This document shows, one piece after another, positions 9,140 to 17,430 of a stretch of DNA of 64,000 nt. Each line of letters begins with the position of its first letter. Positions within the stretch are counted from its first letter, which is position 1. This DNA is from Dehalococcoidia bacterium. GTDB lineage: Bacteria; Chloroflexota; Dehalococcoidia; Tepidiformales; Tepidiformaceae. The notes beneath the pieces are model-generated. The model saw only the letters and a list, made by a program, of their open reading frames with translations. It searched no databases and was not told the DNA's origin. Both the position numbers and the translations under genes were made by a program. Location of the stretch: positions 1 through 64,000 of the forward strand of contig JAJDUR010000048.1 of NCBI GenBank assembly GCA_022826585.1. The letters run 5' to 3'.

Positions 9140-9873
9140 ATGACGAGTATGACTTTTTCGGGGAACAAGACGGCCGGCTGGGCCATCGTCGGGGGTCTCG
9201 CGCTCCTGCTGATCGCGCTCATCCTCTACCCGGGCGGCTGGGTGGTCGAGGCGACGAGTTCGCTGGACTTCCAGTCCACGATCGACGCCATGGTCGAGAA
9301 CGACAACCTCTCCCACGCGGTCTTCTTCGCCGTGATCGTCGCATGCCTGGCCATCTCCTACGGTCTCTTCTGGTTCTGGCGGCTGAGCGACTCCGGCGAC
9401 GCCCTGCTGCGCTTCGGCATCCTGCTCAACCTCTTCCACTACGGCATCTACATCCTGACGATGGGGATGCGCCACATGCTCGTCGCGATCGCCCAGCACC
9501 AGGGCGACATCGAGGTCGACGGCGTCGCCGCCAGCGCGGCGCGATCAACGACTACCTCGTCATGCTGCAGGCCACCAGCGGAGGCCTCCACTACGCGTTT
9601 GCCGTGGTGTCCTCGGTGAGCGGCGTCGTCCTCGGACTCGCGCTCGCCAGGCGCTTCGGCGCGCTGAATATCTACGCCTCGGCCTGCTGGGTCTTCTTCG
9701 CCGCAGGAGTGGCGGGACTGCTCAACGCGGTCATCGGCCAGCAGGCCGAGGTCGCGCCCGCGGCCTTCGTGGCCACGAGCAACGTCGTCATCTTCATCGC
9801 GGCGCTCGCGCTCCTGGTCATCGGCGTCGGCGTGCTGCGAGGCGCGCGCGAACTCGTCCCGGACGGGAGCTGA
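9140..9873 (+). pseudogene. Multi-pass membrane protein with one apparent frameshift
   Basis: Coding runs from ATG 9140 in one frame to about 9540 and continues in the next frame to 9873. Corrected, the product is about 245 residues with hydrophobic segments near residues 13-32, 55-78, 90-115, 150-172, 180-200 and 210-235, thus five or six membrane spans. The junction lies in GCGGCGCGATC, where one base seems missing between ASAA and INDYLVML. No family is recognised; spacing of helices resembles DUF4386-like proteins only superficially. Because both halves keep membrane character in phase, I favour a consensus error over inactivation. Confidence 0.55.
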
Positions 9874-10042
9874 CACTCACGCCTGAACGCCGCGGGCGTC
9901 TGGGCAGCGCCCCGTCCGTTGACGTGGAGGGGTCGCGACGTGCTACAGCCTGTGGACCGCAGGGCGGCGACGCGCGACACCCCCACCCTGGCGGGCCCCC
10001 GACGCCTTCCACCGCTTGGGAGCGGTAGAGACGGGTGCAGGA

Positions 10043-10062
10043 CCCGCCGCAATCGCGGCGGG
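10043..10062 (-). terminator. Perfect 8-bp hairpin downstream of the LRR gene
   Basis: CCCGCCGC (10043-10050) and GCGGCGGG (10055-10062) pair perfectly across a 4-base loop, 18 bases beyond the LRR stop codon. No T-run follows, so its role as terminator is tentative. Confidence 0.35.
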
Positions 10063-10079
10063 ATCCCGCCGGCAAGCCC

Positions 10080-11942
10080 CTACCGGCACGCCTCCAGGCC
10101 GAGCTTGTCCAGGTCGTTGTCCGCGATGTCCAGCAGCGCAGCCGGAATGCACCCGCTCAGCTCGTTGCCAGAGAGGTACAGCAGCGCCAGATCGGGCAGG
10201 TCGATCAGTTCGGCGGGGATCTCGCCGCTCAGCTGATTGTCGTCCAGGTGCAGCTGCTCCAGCTTGATCAGGTTGCCCAACTCGGGCGGAAGCTCGCCCT
10301 CCAACCGGTTTTCGTCCAGCCGCAGCTCTTCGAGGTTGGCCAGCTCCCCCAGTTCCGGCGGGATCGGGCCGCTCAACTCGTTGCGAGTCAAGCCCAGGAA
10401 CGTCAGCTCTGCGAGGTCGCCCAGCTCCGCCGGAATCTCGCCGGTCAGCATGTTCTGGTACAGGATCAGGTACTCGAGGCTGGCGAGGCCGCCCAGCTCC
10501 TCAGGGATCTCGCCAGACAGCCGGTTCCGGTTGAGGTACAGCCTCTTGAGGTTCCGGAGGCTGCCCAACTCCTCCGGTATGCCTCCGGTCAGGCGGTTAC
10601 CGTGGAGGTACAGCAACTCCAGCTCGGAGAGGTTGCCCAACTCCGGGGGAATCTCGCCGGTCAGGTCGTTGTCAGAGAGATACAGGCGTTCCAGCCGAGC
10701 GAAGCTGCCGAACGCCGGCGGGATCTCGCCGGTCAGACGGTTCCCATCGAGCCCAAGCACGACCAGGTTGGACAGGTTGTTCAACTCGACGGGAATCTCG
10801 CCGGTGAACTGGTTCTGCCTCAGCCACAGGGACTTCAGGTCCGTGAGGTTGCCCAACGCGCCCGGGATCGTCCCGGTCAGCTCGTTCTCGTCGACATCGA
10901 GGGTTCTGAGGTTGACGAGGTTCCCCAGCTCCGCCGGGAGCGTGCCGGTCAGCTCGTTCCGCCACAACTCCAGGTTGGTCAGGTTGGTCATGGCGCCGAG
11001 TTCGACCGGGATCGGGCCGCTCAGCATGTTGCGGTTGAGCGACAGGACCCGCAGCTCGGACAAACCGGTCAGGGCGATGGGAATCTCGCCGGTCAACTCG
11101 TTGCCGTCGAGGTCCAGCACGCTGAGCCTGACCATGTCGCCCAGCTCGCTCGGGATCTCGCCGCTGAGCTCGTTGTCCACCAGATGGAGCACACGGAGGT
11201 CGTCCAGTCCCGCCAGCTCCGGCGGAATTCCCCCCGTCAGGTTGTTGTTCCCGAGGTGCAGGGCGCGCAGCCTGGAGAGCCCGGCCAACTGCGCGGGTAT
11301 CGTCCCGGCCAGGTCGTTGTTGTCCAGGTTCAGCACGAGCACGCAGCCGTCACTGTCCGTGGAGACGCCGAACCACTCGTCGATGGGGGCGGTATCGCTG
11401 AGCCAGTTGAGGCTGATCCGCCAGTTGGGGCCGTCGGTCGCCTCGTAGAGCGCCTGCAGCGCGTCACGGTCGCTGGCGCACGCCGCCGGTCCTCCGGGCA
11501 GCGTCGCCAGCTCGGACCATGACGACCACCGGGGCTCGCCGTAGCGCTGTTCGCTGCTGCCGACGATGAACCAGTACGACGCGCCCGGCGTCAGCCGCCT
11601 GACGGTGTGCGAGGTCTGGCCGTCGTTGGCCACGCTCACCGAGGTGAACGCCGCACGCCAGTCCTCGCCCGCCGCCACGGCGGCCTCATGGTCGGCTCGG
11701 GAGACCCAGCCGATGCGGTAGTAGTCCGCGCCCTCAACGGCGTGCCAACTGACGATGAGCTCGCCGGGGTGGAGTCCCGCAACGACCTGCGGCCGTGCCT
11801 GCGCGGTTGGGTCGGACTGGGCCGCTGCGGTCGTGACGCCGACAGCGATGATCGCGGTCAGGAGGGCGGTGAATAGCCGTGCAGCCATGAGGCCGAGCGC
11901 TCGCCGCCCGCCCGATTCCGTGCCCGTGGGATGCGCGATCAT
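10080..11942 (-). CDS. Secreted fibronectin III / plant-type leucine-rich-repeat protein
   Basis: The 620-residue protein opens with a signal peptide (ALLTAIIAVGVTTAAAQ), followed by a fibronectin III domain (about residues 50-145), an LRR N-cap with paired cysteines around CASDRDALQALYEATDGPNW, sixteen 24-residue repeats of the pattern LxLxxNxLxGxIPxELGxL, and a C-cap ending LGLEAC. The LxGxIP consensus is the plant-specific LRR class, which in bacteria occurs mainly in exoproteins that bind proteins or glycans. The ATG at 11942 is chosen because GGAGG lies 6 bases upstream and the signal peptide follows. It is monocistronic. The ligand is unknown. The near-identical 72-bp units make the gene prone to recombination. 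Confidence 0.88.
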   Translation of the reverse strand: MIAHPTGTESGGRRALGLMAARLFTALLTAIIAVGVTTAAAQSDPTAQARPQVVAGLHPGELIVSWHAVEGADYYRIGWVSRADHEAAVAAGEDWRAAFTSVSVANDGQTSHTVRRLTPGASYWFIVGSSEQRYGEPRWSSWSELATLPGGPAACASDRDALQALYEATDGPNWRISLNWLSDTAPIDEWFGVSTDSDGCVLVLNLDNNDLAGTIPAQLAGLSRLRALHLGNNNLTGGIPPELAGLDDLRVLHLVDNELSGEIPSELGDMVRLSVLDLDGNELTGEIPIALTGLSELRVLSLNRNMLSGPIPVELGAMTNLTNLELWRNELTGTLPAELGNLVNLRTLDVDENELTGTIPGALGNLTDLKSLWLRQNQFTGEIPVELNNLSNLVVLGLDGNRLTGEIPPAFGSFARLERLYLSDNDLTGEIPPELGNLSELELLYLHGNRLTGGIPEELGSLRNLKRLYLNRNRLSGEIPEELGGLASLEYLILYQNMLTGEIPAELGDLAELTFLGLTRNELSGPIPPELGELANLEELRLDENRLEGELPPELGNLIKLEQLHLDDNQLSGEIPAELIDLPDLALLYLSGNELSGCIPAALLDIADNDLDKLGLEACR

Positions 11943-12220
11943 GATGATCCTCCGCAGGTCTGGGGCGAGTGTAGCGCGCGCCCTGTCCGACTGCGAGGTG
12001 AGAGGCAGGGCGCGTGGGCGCCTGCCGGCGCACGCAGGACAGAGCAGCCCCCACCAGTGCACCCCAGCCATCTTCCAGCTCGCAGAGGCCACCGGGAGGA
12101 CCATGCTGCCCTCGCCTGTGGCAGATCGACTTCGACCCTGCCGCCTTCCACATGCAGCTGCGGACGGCGTAAGGTTCGGGCTGTGGTTCCCCGGTCCGGG
12201 ACGAATGAGGAAGGGATCCC

Positions 12221-12391
12221 ATGGGCAAGCGAGTGAGCGGGCTGTTCACGGCGGTGGGCGCCGGCGTAGTGGTGGGGGCCGTCGTCGGCATCGTGGGCGA
12301 ACTGATCGCGGATCCGCCCTCTGTCGTCACGGGGATCGTCGCAGGTGTGCTCGCCAGTCTCGCGGCAGGGGCGGCCTTGGTGAGGCGATAG
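12221..12391 (+). CDS. 56-residue membrane protein with two helices
   Basis: This frame was found by eye. It begins at ATG 12221 after AGGAAGGGA and encodes a protein with two hydrophobic glycine/valine-rich segments (about residues 8-28 and 36-53) joined by GELIADPPS, ending in ARG-ARG. The glycine pattern suits a helical hairpin. No family is recognised. It lies directly before a decayed binding-protein fragment on the other strand. Confidence 0.5.
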   Translation: MGKRVSGLFTAVGAGVVVGAVVGIVGELIADPPSVVTGIVAGVLASLAAGAALVRR

Positions 12392-12424
12392 TTCAGCCGC
12401 TGGCGGAGGACGGGGGCGTCTTGG

Positions 12425-12492
12425 CTGACGCCCTCGCCGGGCCGGAACGAGACCATGCGGTAGGGTCCGGCGCCGTGCGGCGCGAGGCTCTG
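12425..12492 (-). pseudogene. 68-bp relic of a second family-5 binding-protein gene
   Basis: These 68 bases match 14090-14157, inside the downstream binding-protein gene, at about 60 positions with no gap, and in the minus frame encode SLAPHGAGPYRMVSFRPGEGVS against NLAPLGTGPYRIVSFRPGEGVS. No other part of such a gene surrounds it. It is the remains of a duplicated paralogue. Confidence 0.65.
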
Positions 12493-12522
12493 AACGAGTT
12501 TCCCGACCGGGCGGCCGGCCAC

Positions 12523-12780
12523 TCACCGTCGCGGCCACACGAACTTCGCGAAGCCGACGGCGATCAGGATCACGAGGCCCACCTGCGTCCACGAGGCGGC
12601 GATGCCGACGCAGACGGCGGCTCGCCACCATCCCGGAGCGAGCGCCAGTCCGAGAAGTGCCGTGCCGATGCCGCAGAATATCAGCGGCGGTACGAGGTAC
12701 CACGCCAGACCGAACGGGCTGCCGGCCACGACGGCACAGGCGCCACTCAGCATCAGCAGGTCCGCGAGCCACATCCGCAT
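12523..12780 (-). CDS. Small membrane protein, 85 residues
   Basis: Three hydrophobic segments (about residues 5-22, 26-46 and 55-78) and a basic C-terminus (FVWPRR) make a small integral membrane protein. AGGAGA precedes the ATG by 7 bases. No family is recognised. It stands alone between the binding-protein relic and the intact binding-protein gene. Confidence 0.55.
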   Translation of the reverse strand: MRMWLADLLMLSGACAVVAGSPFGLAWYLVPPLIFCGIGTALLGLALAPGWWRAAVCVGIAASWTQVGLVILIAVGFAKFVWPRR

Positions 12781-13023
12781 TGGCAGTCTCCTGGGGCGAT
12801 CCGGAACCCGCGCTCCATCACGAGCGCGAGATCACCCGGCGGCGCGCGCTTGTCCGGATTCGGACCCCTGAGCATGCGAGCCCACTACGGTCTCGCCGCC
12901 GCGTGCATCACGTTGAGTATCGCGCTGCGTCACAGGTCCTGTCCGCACGCATCTCCCGGACAGCGCGAACTGCACGCCCGCGGCCGTGGGAACGGCGAAT
13001 CGGGACCGGCGCGGCGAGACACC

Positions 13024-14751
13024 TCAGCGGCGCCACTCGGCGATGTTCCAGAGATCGCTGTCCCAGGCGTTCGGGCGCACGCCGCGCAGCGTGTCGAGCT
13101 GCGCCGACACCGACCCGCGGTGCACGAGCGGGATGGCGGCGTAGCCCTGCACGAGCAGGTCGTTCAGCCGCTTGACGAGCGCCGCCCGCTCCTCCCCGTC
13201 CGTCGCCCGCGCGAGCTCCCCGTACAGACGGTCGTACTCCGCGCTGCACCAGCGCGCGACGTTGCCGTGGGACCATTGGTTGTCGCGCGCCGCGATGTGG
13301 TCGCAGTGCTGCGCCGAGAGGTACTCCTGCGGGTCGACGCCCGGGCCCGTCGTGTACATCTGCACGTCCGCGAAGAAGCGCCGGTACGTCTCCTCGGCGT
13401 CGGCCACGGGGTCGCCGCCGAAGAACACGCTCGCGTCGTGGTCCACGACCGTGGTTTCGATGCCGAGCTCCGCCCACCACTCGCGCACCAGCGCCTGCGT
13501 GGCCTGGCGGACCGCGTTCGTCGAGGTCTGGTAGGTGATGCGCAGCGGGACGCCTTCGTACTCGCGCACGCCGTCGCCGTCCGTGTCGATCACGCCATGC
13601 TCGTCGAGCAGCGCCCTCGCGCCTTCGATGTCCTGCGTGAGGCAGGCGTCGTTCGAGGTGGAGACGTAGCGCTCCGGCCCGGGTACGAGGTTGCACGTCG
13701 GTGCCGCCGCTGAGCCGTAGAGCTCGCCGGCGATGCGCGCGCGATCGATGGCCATCGACAGCGCCCGCGTGATCGGCGCGAACGTCAGGAACGGATGCGG
13801 ATTGGCGCCGCCGAGGTACTCGGAGCGGTCCTCGGCCAGCGCGGGGTCCGGGTTCGCGTGGTTGATGACGATGCGCTCGGTGTCGCCGGCGAACGCCGTC
13901 GCGACGCTGCCCAGTCCCCCGCTGGCGAACGCGGCAAGCGTCTCCGGCGCGATCTGCAGGTTCCAGGCGAAGTCCGCCTCGCCCGTCTCAAGCACCGCCC
14001 GCGCCGCCTCCTCGGCCGTCCCGCCGCCGACGATCTCGACGCGGTCGAAGTACGGCCGATCGCCTCGGTAGTGGGGGTTGCGCTCGTAGCTGACGCCCTC
14101 ACCGGGTCGGAACGAGACGATGCGGTAGGGCCCGGTGCCAAGCGGCGCGAGGTTCTGGGCGCCGCACGAAGCCGCGGCGGCGCCGACGCAGCCGCCGAAC
14201 TGCGCACTGCTGATCACCGGGCTGCCAGCGGACACGAACGCCGTGTACGGGTACGGCGTGGGGGCCTCGAAGGTGATGCGCACGGTGAGCGCGTCGATGG
14301 CCTCGACGGAGGAGATGCCGTCGAAGGCGTCGCTCCCCGTGCAGCCCGTCGCCTCGTCGCTGCAGTAGCGCCACGTGAACACCACGTCAGCCGCGCTCAG
14401 CTCGCTGCCGTCTGACCACCTGACGCCCTCGCGCAGCGTCCACGTGATCGAGGTGAGGTCTTCCGCCACGCCGCCGTTGGCGACGGTCGGGATGCGAACC
14501 GCAAGCCTCGGCACGAGCTCGCCCTCGGCGTTGTAGCTCGCGAGCGGCTCGAGGGTGACGGCCGCGGCGTCGACATCCTTGGAGCCGGCCGAGAGGTACG
14601 CATTCGGAGTCGAGGGCGCCTGCCAGTAGCGAAGCGTGAGCACGCGCTCGGGCTCCGTGCGGGGCTCCTCACCCGCGTCGCCGCAGGCGGCGAGCAGGGC
14701 GAGCAACGCGAGCAGGACGAGGGTGAGCGATAGTCCGGACCGGACGCGCAC
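13024..14751 (-). CDS. Peptide/oligosaccharide-type ABC substrate-binding lipoprotein (SBP family 5)
   Basis: The product has a lipoprotein signal (LVLLALLALLAACGD, Cys about residue 24) and an SBP_bac_5 body: LTSITWTLREGVRWSDGSELSAADVVFTWRY, LAPLGTGPYRIVSFRPGEG, RALSMAIDRARIAGELY and a late lobe ending LWNIAEWRR. Total length of 575 is normal for DppA/OppA-like proteins, which deliver peptides, nickel or other solutes to ABC importers. The GTG start at 14751 is favoured over the upstream ATG because GGAGG lies 7 bases before it and the signal peptide then has normal length. No permease gene adjoins. A perfect 10-bp inverted repeat lies upstream and may control it. Confidence 0.88.
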   Translation of the reverse strand: MRVRSGLSLTLVLLALLALLAACGDAGEEPRTEPERVLTLRYWQAPSTPNAYLSAGSKDVDAAAVTLEPLASYNAEGELVPRLAVRIPTVANGGVAEDLTSITWTLREGVRWSDGSELSAADVVFTWRYCSDEATGCTGSDAFDGISSVEAIDALTVRITFEAPTPYPYTAFVSAGSPVISSAQFGGCVGAAAASCGAQNLAPLGTGPYRIVSFRPGEGVSYERNPHYRGDRPYFDRVEIVGGGTAEEAARAVLETGEADFAWNLQIAPETLAAFASGGLGSVATAFAGDTERIVINHANPDPALAEDRSEYLGGANPHPFLTFAPITRALSMAIDRARIAGELYGSAAAPTCNLVPGPERYVSTSNDACLTQDIEGARALLDEHGVIDTDGDGVREYEGVPLRITYQTSTNAVRQATQALVREWWAELGIETTVVDHDASVFFGGDPVADAEETYRRFFADVQMYTTGPGVDPQEYLSAQHCDHIAARDNQWSHGNVARWCSAEYDRLYGELARATDGEERAALVKRLNDLLVQGYAAIPLVHRGSVSAQLDTLRGVRPNAWDSDLWNIAEWRR

Positions 14752-14783
14752 GGGGACACCTCCACTGGTTGTCTGGGCGTCTG

Positions 14784-14818
14784 TCGAGTGGGCTGTTGAC
14801 AGGATACCGCCCACTCGA
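14784..14818 (-). promoter_or_regulatory. Perfect 10-bp inverted repeat around a promoter-like segment
   Basis: TCGAGTGGGC (14784-14793) and GCCCACTCGA (14809-14818) are exact inverted copies with a 15-bp spacer. The spacer contains TATCCT on the minus strand (a -10-like box about 50 bases before the binding-protein start) and TTGACA on the plus strand. The layout resembles a repressor operator. Confidence 0.45.
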
Positions 14819-14957
14819 TCCGCAGGTTGGCCAGATACGCTTCAGCCCTCGCGCCGCGCTACTGAGTTGGCCGAATCCTATCGCCGCCGTCTGCGGTTGG
14901 ATCAGATCGCAGTCGGCGCTATCTTCTCAGGGTGCACTTCACCCCGAGGAGGCCGAG

Positions 14958-15227
14958 ATGGTAACCCGCCGCCCTGCCGCCGAGACTGCTCGCCTCGGTG
15001 ACAAAATCTACGAGCGCGACATCCGACGACAGGTCGAAGCCGACCACCATGGAGCGGTCGTCGCCATCGATGTGGAGAGTGGCAGTTGGGCCATCGGCGA
15101 CACCGTGATTACCGCGACGGACGACCTCCGTAAGCAGCGACCGGACGCTGTTGACGTCTGGTTGCTCCGGGTCGGGCATCGCGCACTGCACCATTTCGGC
15201 GGCCGCCGCCTGCGGAGCACCGAGTGA
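14958..15227 (+). CDS. Conserved hypothetical protein paired with clan AA aspartic protease
   Basis: The 89-residue product contains ARLGDKIYERDIRRQVEADHHGAVVAIDVESGSWAIGD in several short blocks, a pattern I recognise from small proteins encoded directly before retropepsin-like proteases in Chloroflexota and Cyanobacteria; their role is unknown. GAGGAGG lies 6 bases before the ATG. Its stop overlaps the GTG start of the protease gene (GTGA), so translation is probably coupled. The recurrent pairing suggests a joint function such as targeting or inhibition, but this is inference. Confidence 0.7.
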   Translation: MVTRRPAAETARLGDKIYERDIRRQVEADHHGAVVAIDVESGSWAIGDTVITATDDLRKQRPDAVDVWLLRVGHRALHHFGGRRLRSTE

Positions 15228-15601
15228 TCGAGGGTCTGGTGAACACCGCCCACGAGGCGGTAGTGACCCTCGCCCTGCATGGCTCCGGTGGACAGACGCG
15301 GGACATCAAGGCCGTGATCGACACCGGCTTCTCCGGATTCCTGACCGTGACCCCGGCGCTGGCAGCGGAGTTGGGGTTGGACTTCCGGGGCACGAGCCGG
15401 GCGACCTTGGCTGACAGCAGTGAGATCACTTTTCCCTCATACAGTGTGCCCGTACTCTGGGATGGTCAGGCGAGATACGTAGAGGCGGACGCCGCCGACA
15501 CGACGCCGCTCGTCGGCATGCGGCTTCTCGATGGCCACAGTCTCTATGTCGAAGTCGAGGATGGTGGGCGAGTCGTCATCGAGCCCACGGCTAGAGGCTG
15601 A
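15224..15601 (+). CDS. Clan AA retropepsin-like aspartic protease
   Basis: The 125-residue protein has the catalytic motif DTG in VIDTGFSGFLTV (Asp about residue 34), a hydrophobic strand LGLDFRG after the flap, and VGMRLLDGHSLYVEVEDGG near the end, matching small bacterial clan AA proteases that act as homodimers, each chain giving one Asp. No signal peptide or membrane span is visible, so it is cytoplasmic. It starts at GTG overlapping the preceding stop. The physiological substrate is unknown. Confidence 0.82.
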   Translation: MIEGLVNTAHEAVVTLALHGSGGQTRDIKAVIDTGFSGFLTVTPALAAELGLDFRGTSRATLADSSEITFPSYSVPVLWDGQARYVEADAADTTPLVGMRLLDGHSLYVEVEDGGRVVIEPTARG

Positions 15602-16062
15602 ACAACACCTCGAAGGTGGTACTGTCTACCGTCAAGTCAGGCCCACCAGACTTGACGGCAGACAGTACCGGGCCGCCGAGGGCCACTTCCTCGGCCTTGG
15701 TGCCCCGAGGGGACTGTCCTCCGCTAATCCTGGTCAGTGGGTAACGACTCGCACTGGAACTGCAACGGAGAGATCGCGGAGACGGGAGTCAGCCTGCGAG
15801 ACCTGAGCGGACTGTCGCCGAAACGGCGCCCCAGACGATCGGAAGGTCGCGAGGAGGTCTGACGACCCAACTGCGTGTCCTCTTCAGAAGCGAGGGTACG
15901 CCGCTGCGGCTGGTGCTCTCGCTCGGGCAAGCCCATACGCCCCGGGGCGGGGGTTGTGGCGTCGCTGGGGCCCACAGAAGCCGTCACTACATATGGCTCG
16001 TGCTGCGCAAGGCGCCCGCGAACTCGGCGCGCTCTCGCACGGGAGCAGACACACTCCCGAGA
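15602..16062. other. Intergenic stretch between aspartic protease and P450 genes
   Basis: The stretch separates two convergent genes. Apart from the long inverted repeat listed separately I see no gene: open frames are short, overlap each other and lack plausible ribosome sites. No T-rich terminator is visible. Confidence 0.5.
15618..15669. repeat. 21-bp inverted repeat with 10-base loop
   Basis: Arms at 15618-15638 and 15649-15669 are inverted copies differing at one base; the arms begin GGTACTGTCT and end CAGTACC. The loop is AGGCCCACCA. It lies 17 bases after the protease stop. It could be an RNA stem ending the transcript, a recombination site or a small mobile-element relic. Confidence 0.6.
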
Positions 16063-17382
16063 TCACACGTCGAACGTGATCTCCAGGTGGAGGGGGCCGC
16101 GCACGCCTCCCTTGCCCGGTGGCGGGAAGACGATGCCCTCGTTGGGGACGTCCTTGAGCCGCGGGCTCTTCAACACCTCGAGCAGCATCTTCGAGGCCAT
16201 GACGGCCTCCTGGCGGGCCATGGCGTACCCCATGCAGTGGTGCCGCTCCTGGCCGAAGCCTAGGTGGCTGGCGACGCCGTCCTTCCAGTAGCCCGTGCGG
16301 AGCTCCTTCCCGAAGTAGAGGTCCTCGCGGAAGATGTTGAAGCTGTCCGGGTCCTTGAAGACGCGCTCATCGCGGTTGCCCGAGCCGAGGCAGAGCGCGA
16401 TCGTCGCGCCCATGGGGATGACGCGATCACCCAGCTCGGTTTCACGGGTGGTGCGGCGGGGCTGGTAGTGGTTGGGGCCGTCGAAGCGGAGCATCTCGGT
16501 AAAGACGCGGTCCATCAACTCCGGTTGGTCACGGACGGCCTCGTACTGCTCGTAGTTGTTCAGCAGGTTCCACCACATCGAGTCGATGGCCTTGTGCGTC
16601 GTATCGCCGCCACCGACGAGCAGGAGCGTGATGAACGCCTTGATCTGCTGGGTCGTCATCTTGCGCCCCGACATCTCTGCGAGGCAGAACTTCGAAATAA
16701 GGTCCTTGCCGGGGTTCTGGCGGCGGCGGGCGATGATGGGGTCGAGGTAGTCGTGCAGCTCGTCCCGCGCCCCGGAGGCTTCCCGGAAGTAGGCGCGGCC
16801 GTAGCTCATCCCGGAGAAGAGCACGGAGTAGACGCCCTCGAAGTAGTCGTAGTCCTCCCTCGGGAGGCCGAGCAGCCCGGCGATGACGCGGATGGGGTAG
16901 CGGCTGCTGAACTGGGAGACGAGCTCGACCTCGCCGCGCCCGGAGAAGTCGCCCGCGAGGCTCTCGGCGGCCTCGAGGGCGAACTCCTCGATGAGCTCCG
17001 ATGCGATCTCGTCGATGACAGGGAGCCACTTCGAGAGGCGCCTGCCTACGAACTCGCCGGCGACCACGCCCCGGTTCCAGCGGTGGTCCTCGCCCTCGCC
17101 CATCTCGAGGATGGTGGGACCGAGGGGTGACTCGGAGCCGAACTCGAACTTGCCCTTCGGGTCGTAGACGGCGCGCGTGAAGTCGCCGCCGTCACGGCTG
17201 CGCTTGTAGGCGTCCCAGATGTCCTCGTAACGACTGACGAAGAAGCGGTTCTGGAGGTCGTCCTTGTAGATGGGCTCCCAGTCGCGGATTTTGCGGTAGA
17301 GGGGGAAGGGGTCGAGGCGGTGGTCCTCGGTGAGAAACTCGGCGGGTTCGATGATGGGCGCTTCTCTCACGGGAGCTGCCAT
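16063..17382 (-). CDS. Cytochrome P450 monooxygenase (first of tandem pair)
   Basis: The 439-residue protein has class I bacterial P450 size and motifs: the oxygen-activation I-helix LLLVGGGDTTHK, the K-helix ExxR in TEMLRF, and the heme-binding loop FGQERHHCMG with the axial cysteine at residue 383. It would hydroxylate a small organic substrate using electrons from a ferredoxin, but no ferredoxin or reductase gene is near. The N-terminus has no membrane anchor. The downstream paralogue is collinear with this protein through its whole length, and they end almost identically (PNEGIVFPPPGKGGVRG). Substrate unknown. Confidence 0.92.
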   Translation of the reverse strand: MAAPVREAPIIEPAEFLTEDHRLDPFPLYRKIRDWEPIYKDDLQNRFFVSRYEDIWDAYKRSRDGGDFTRAVYDPKGKFEFGSESPLGPTILEMGEGEDHRWNRGVVAGEFVGRRLSKWLPVIDEIASELIEEFALEAAESLAGDFSGRGEVELVSQFSSRYPIRVIAGLLGLPREDYDYFEGVYSVLFSGMSYGRAYFREASGARDELHDYLDPIIARRRQNPGKDLISKFCLAEMSGRKMTTQQIKAFITLLLVGGGDTTHKAIDSMWWNLLNNYEQYEAVRDQPELMDRVFTEMLRFDGPNHYQPRRTTRETELGDRVIPMGATIALCLGSGNRDERVFKDPDSFNIFREDLYFGKELRTGYWKDGVASHLGFGQERHHCMGYAMARQEAVMASKMLLEVLKSPRLKDVPNEGIVFPPPGKGGVRGPLHLEITFDV

Positions 17383-17430
17383 GTCGCATCCTTCCTCGGG
17401 TAGGTAGCCGGAGCCCGTGAGGGGCCGCGC

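Noticed and set aside
10035-11522. Long plus-strand frame with VQPLQVxEVAQL-like repeats
   Set aside because: It is the reverse reading of the leucine-rich-repeat gene; the repeat periodicity comes from the 24-residue LRR units.
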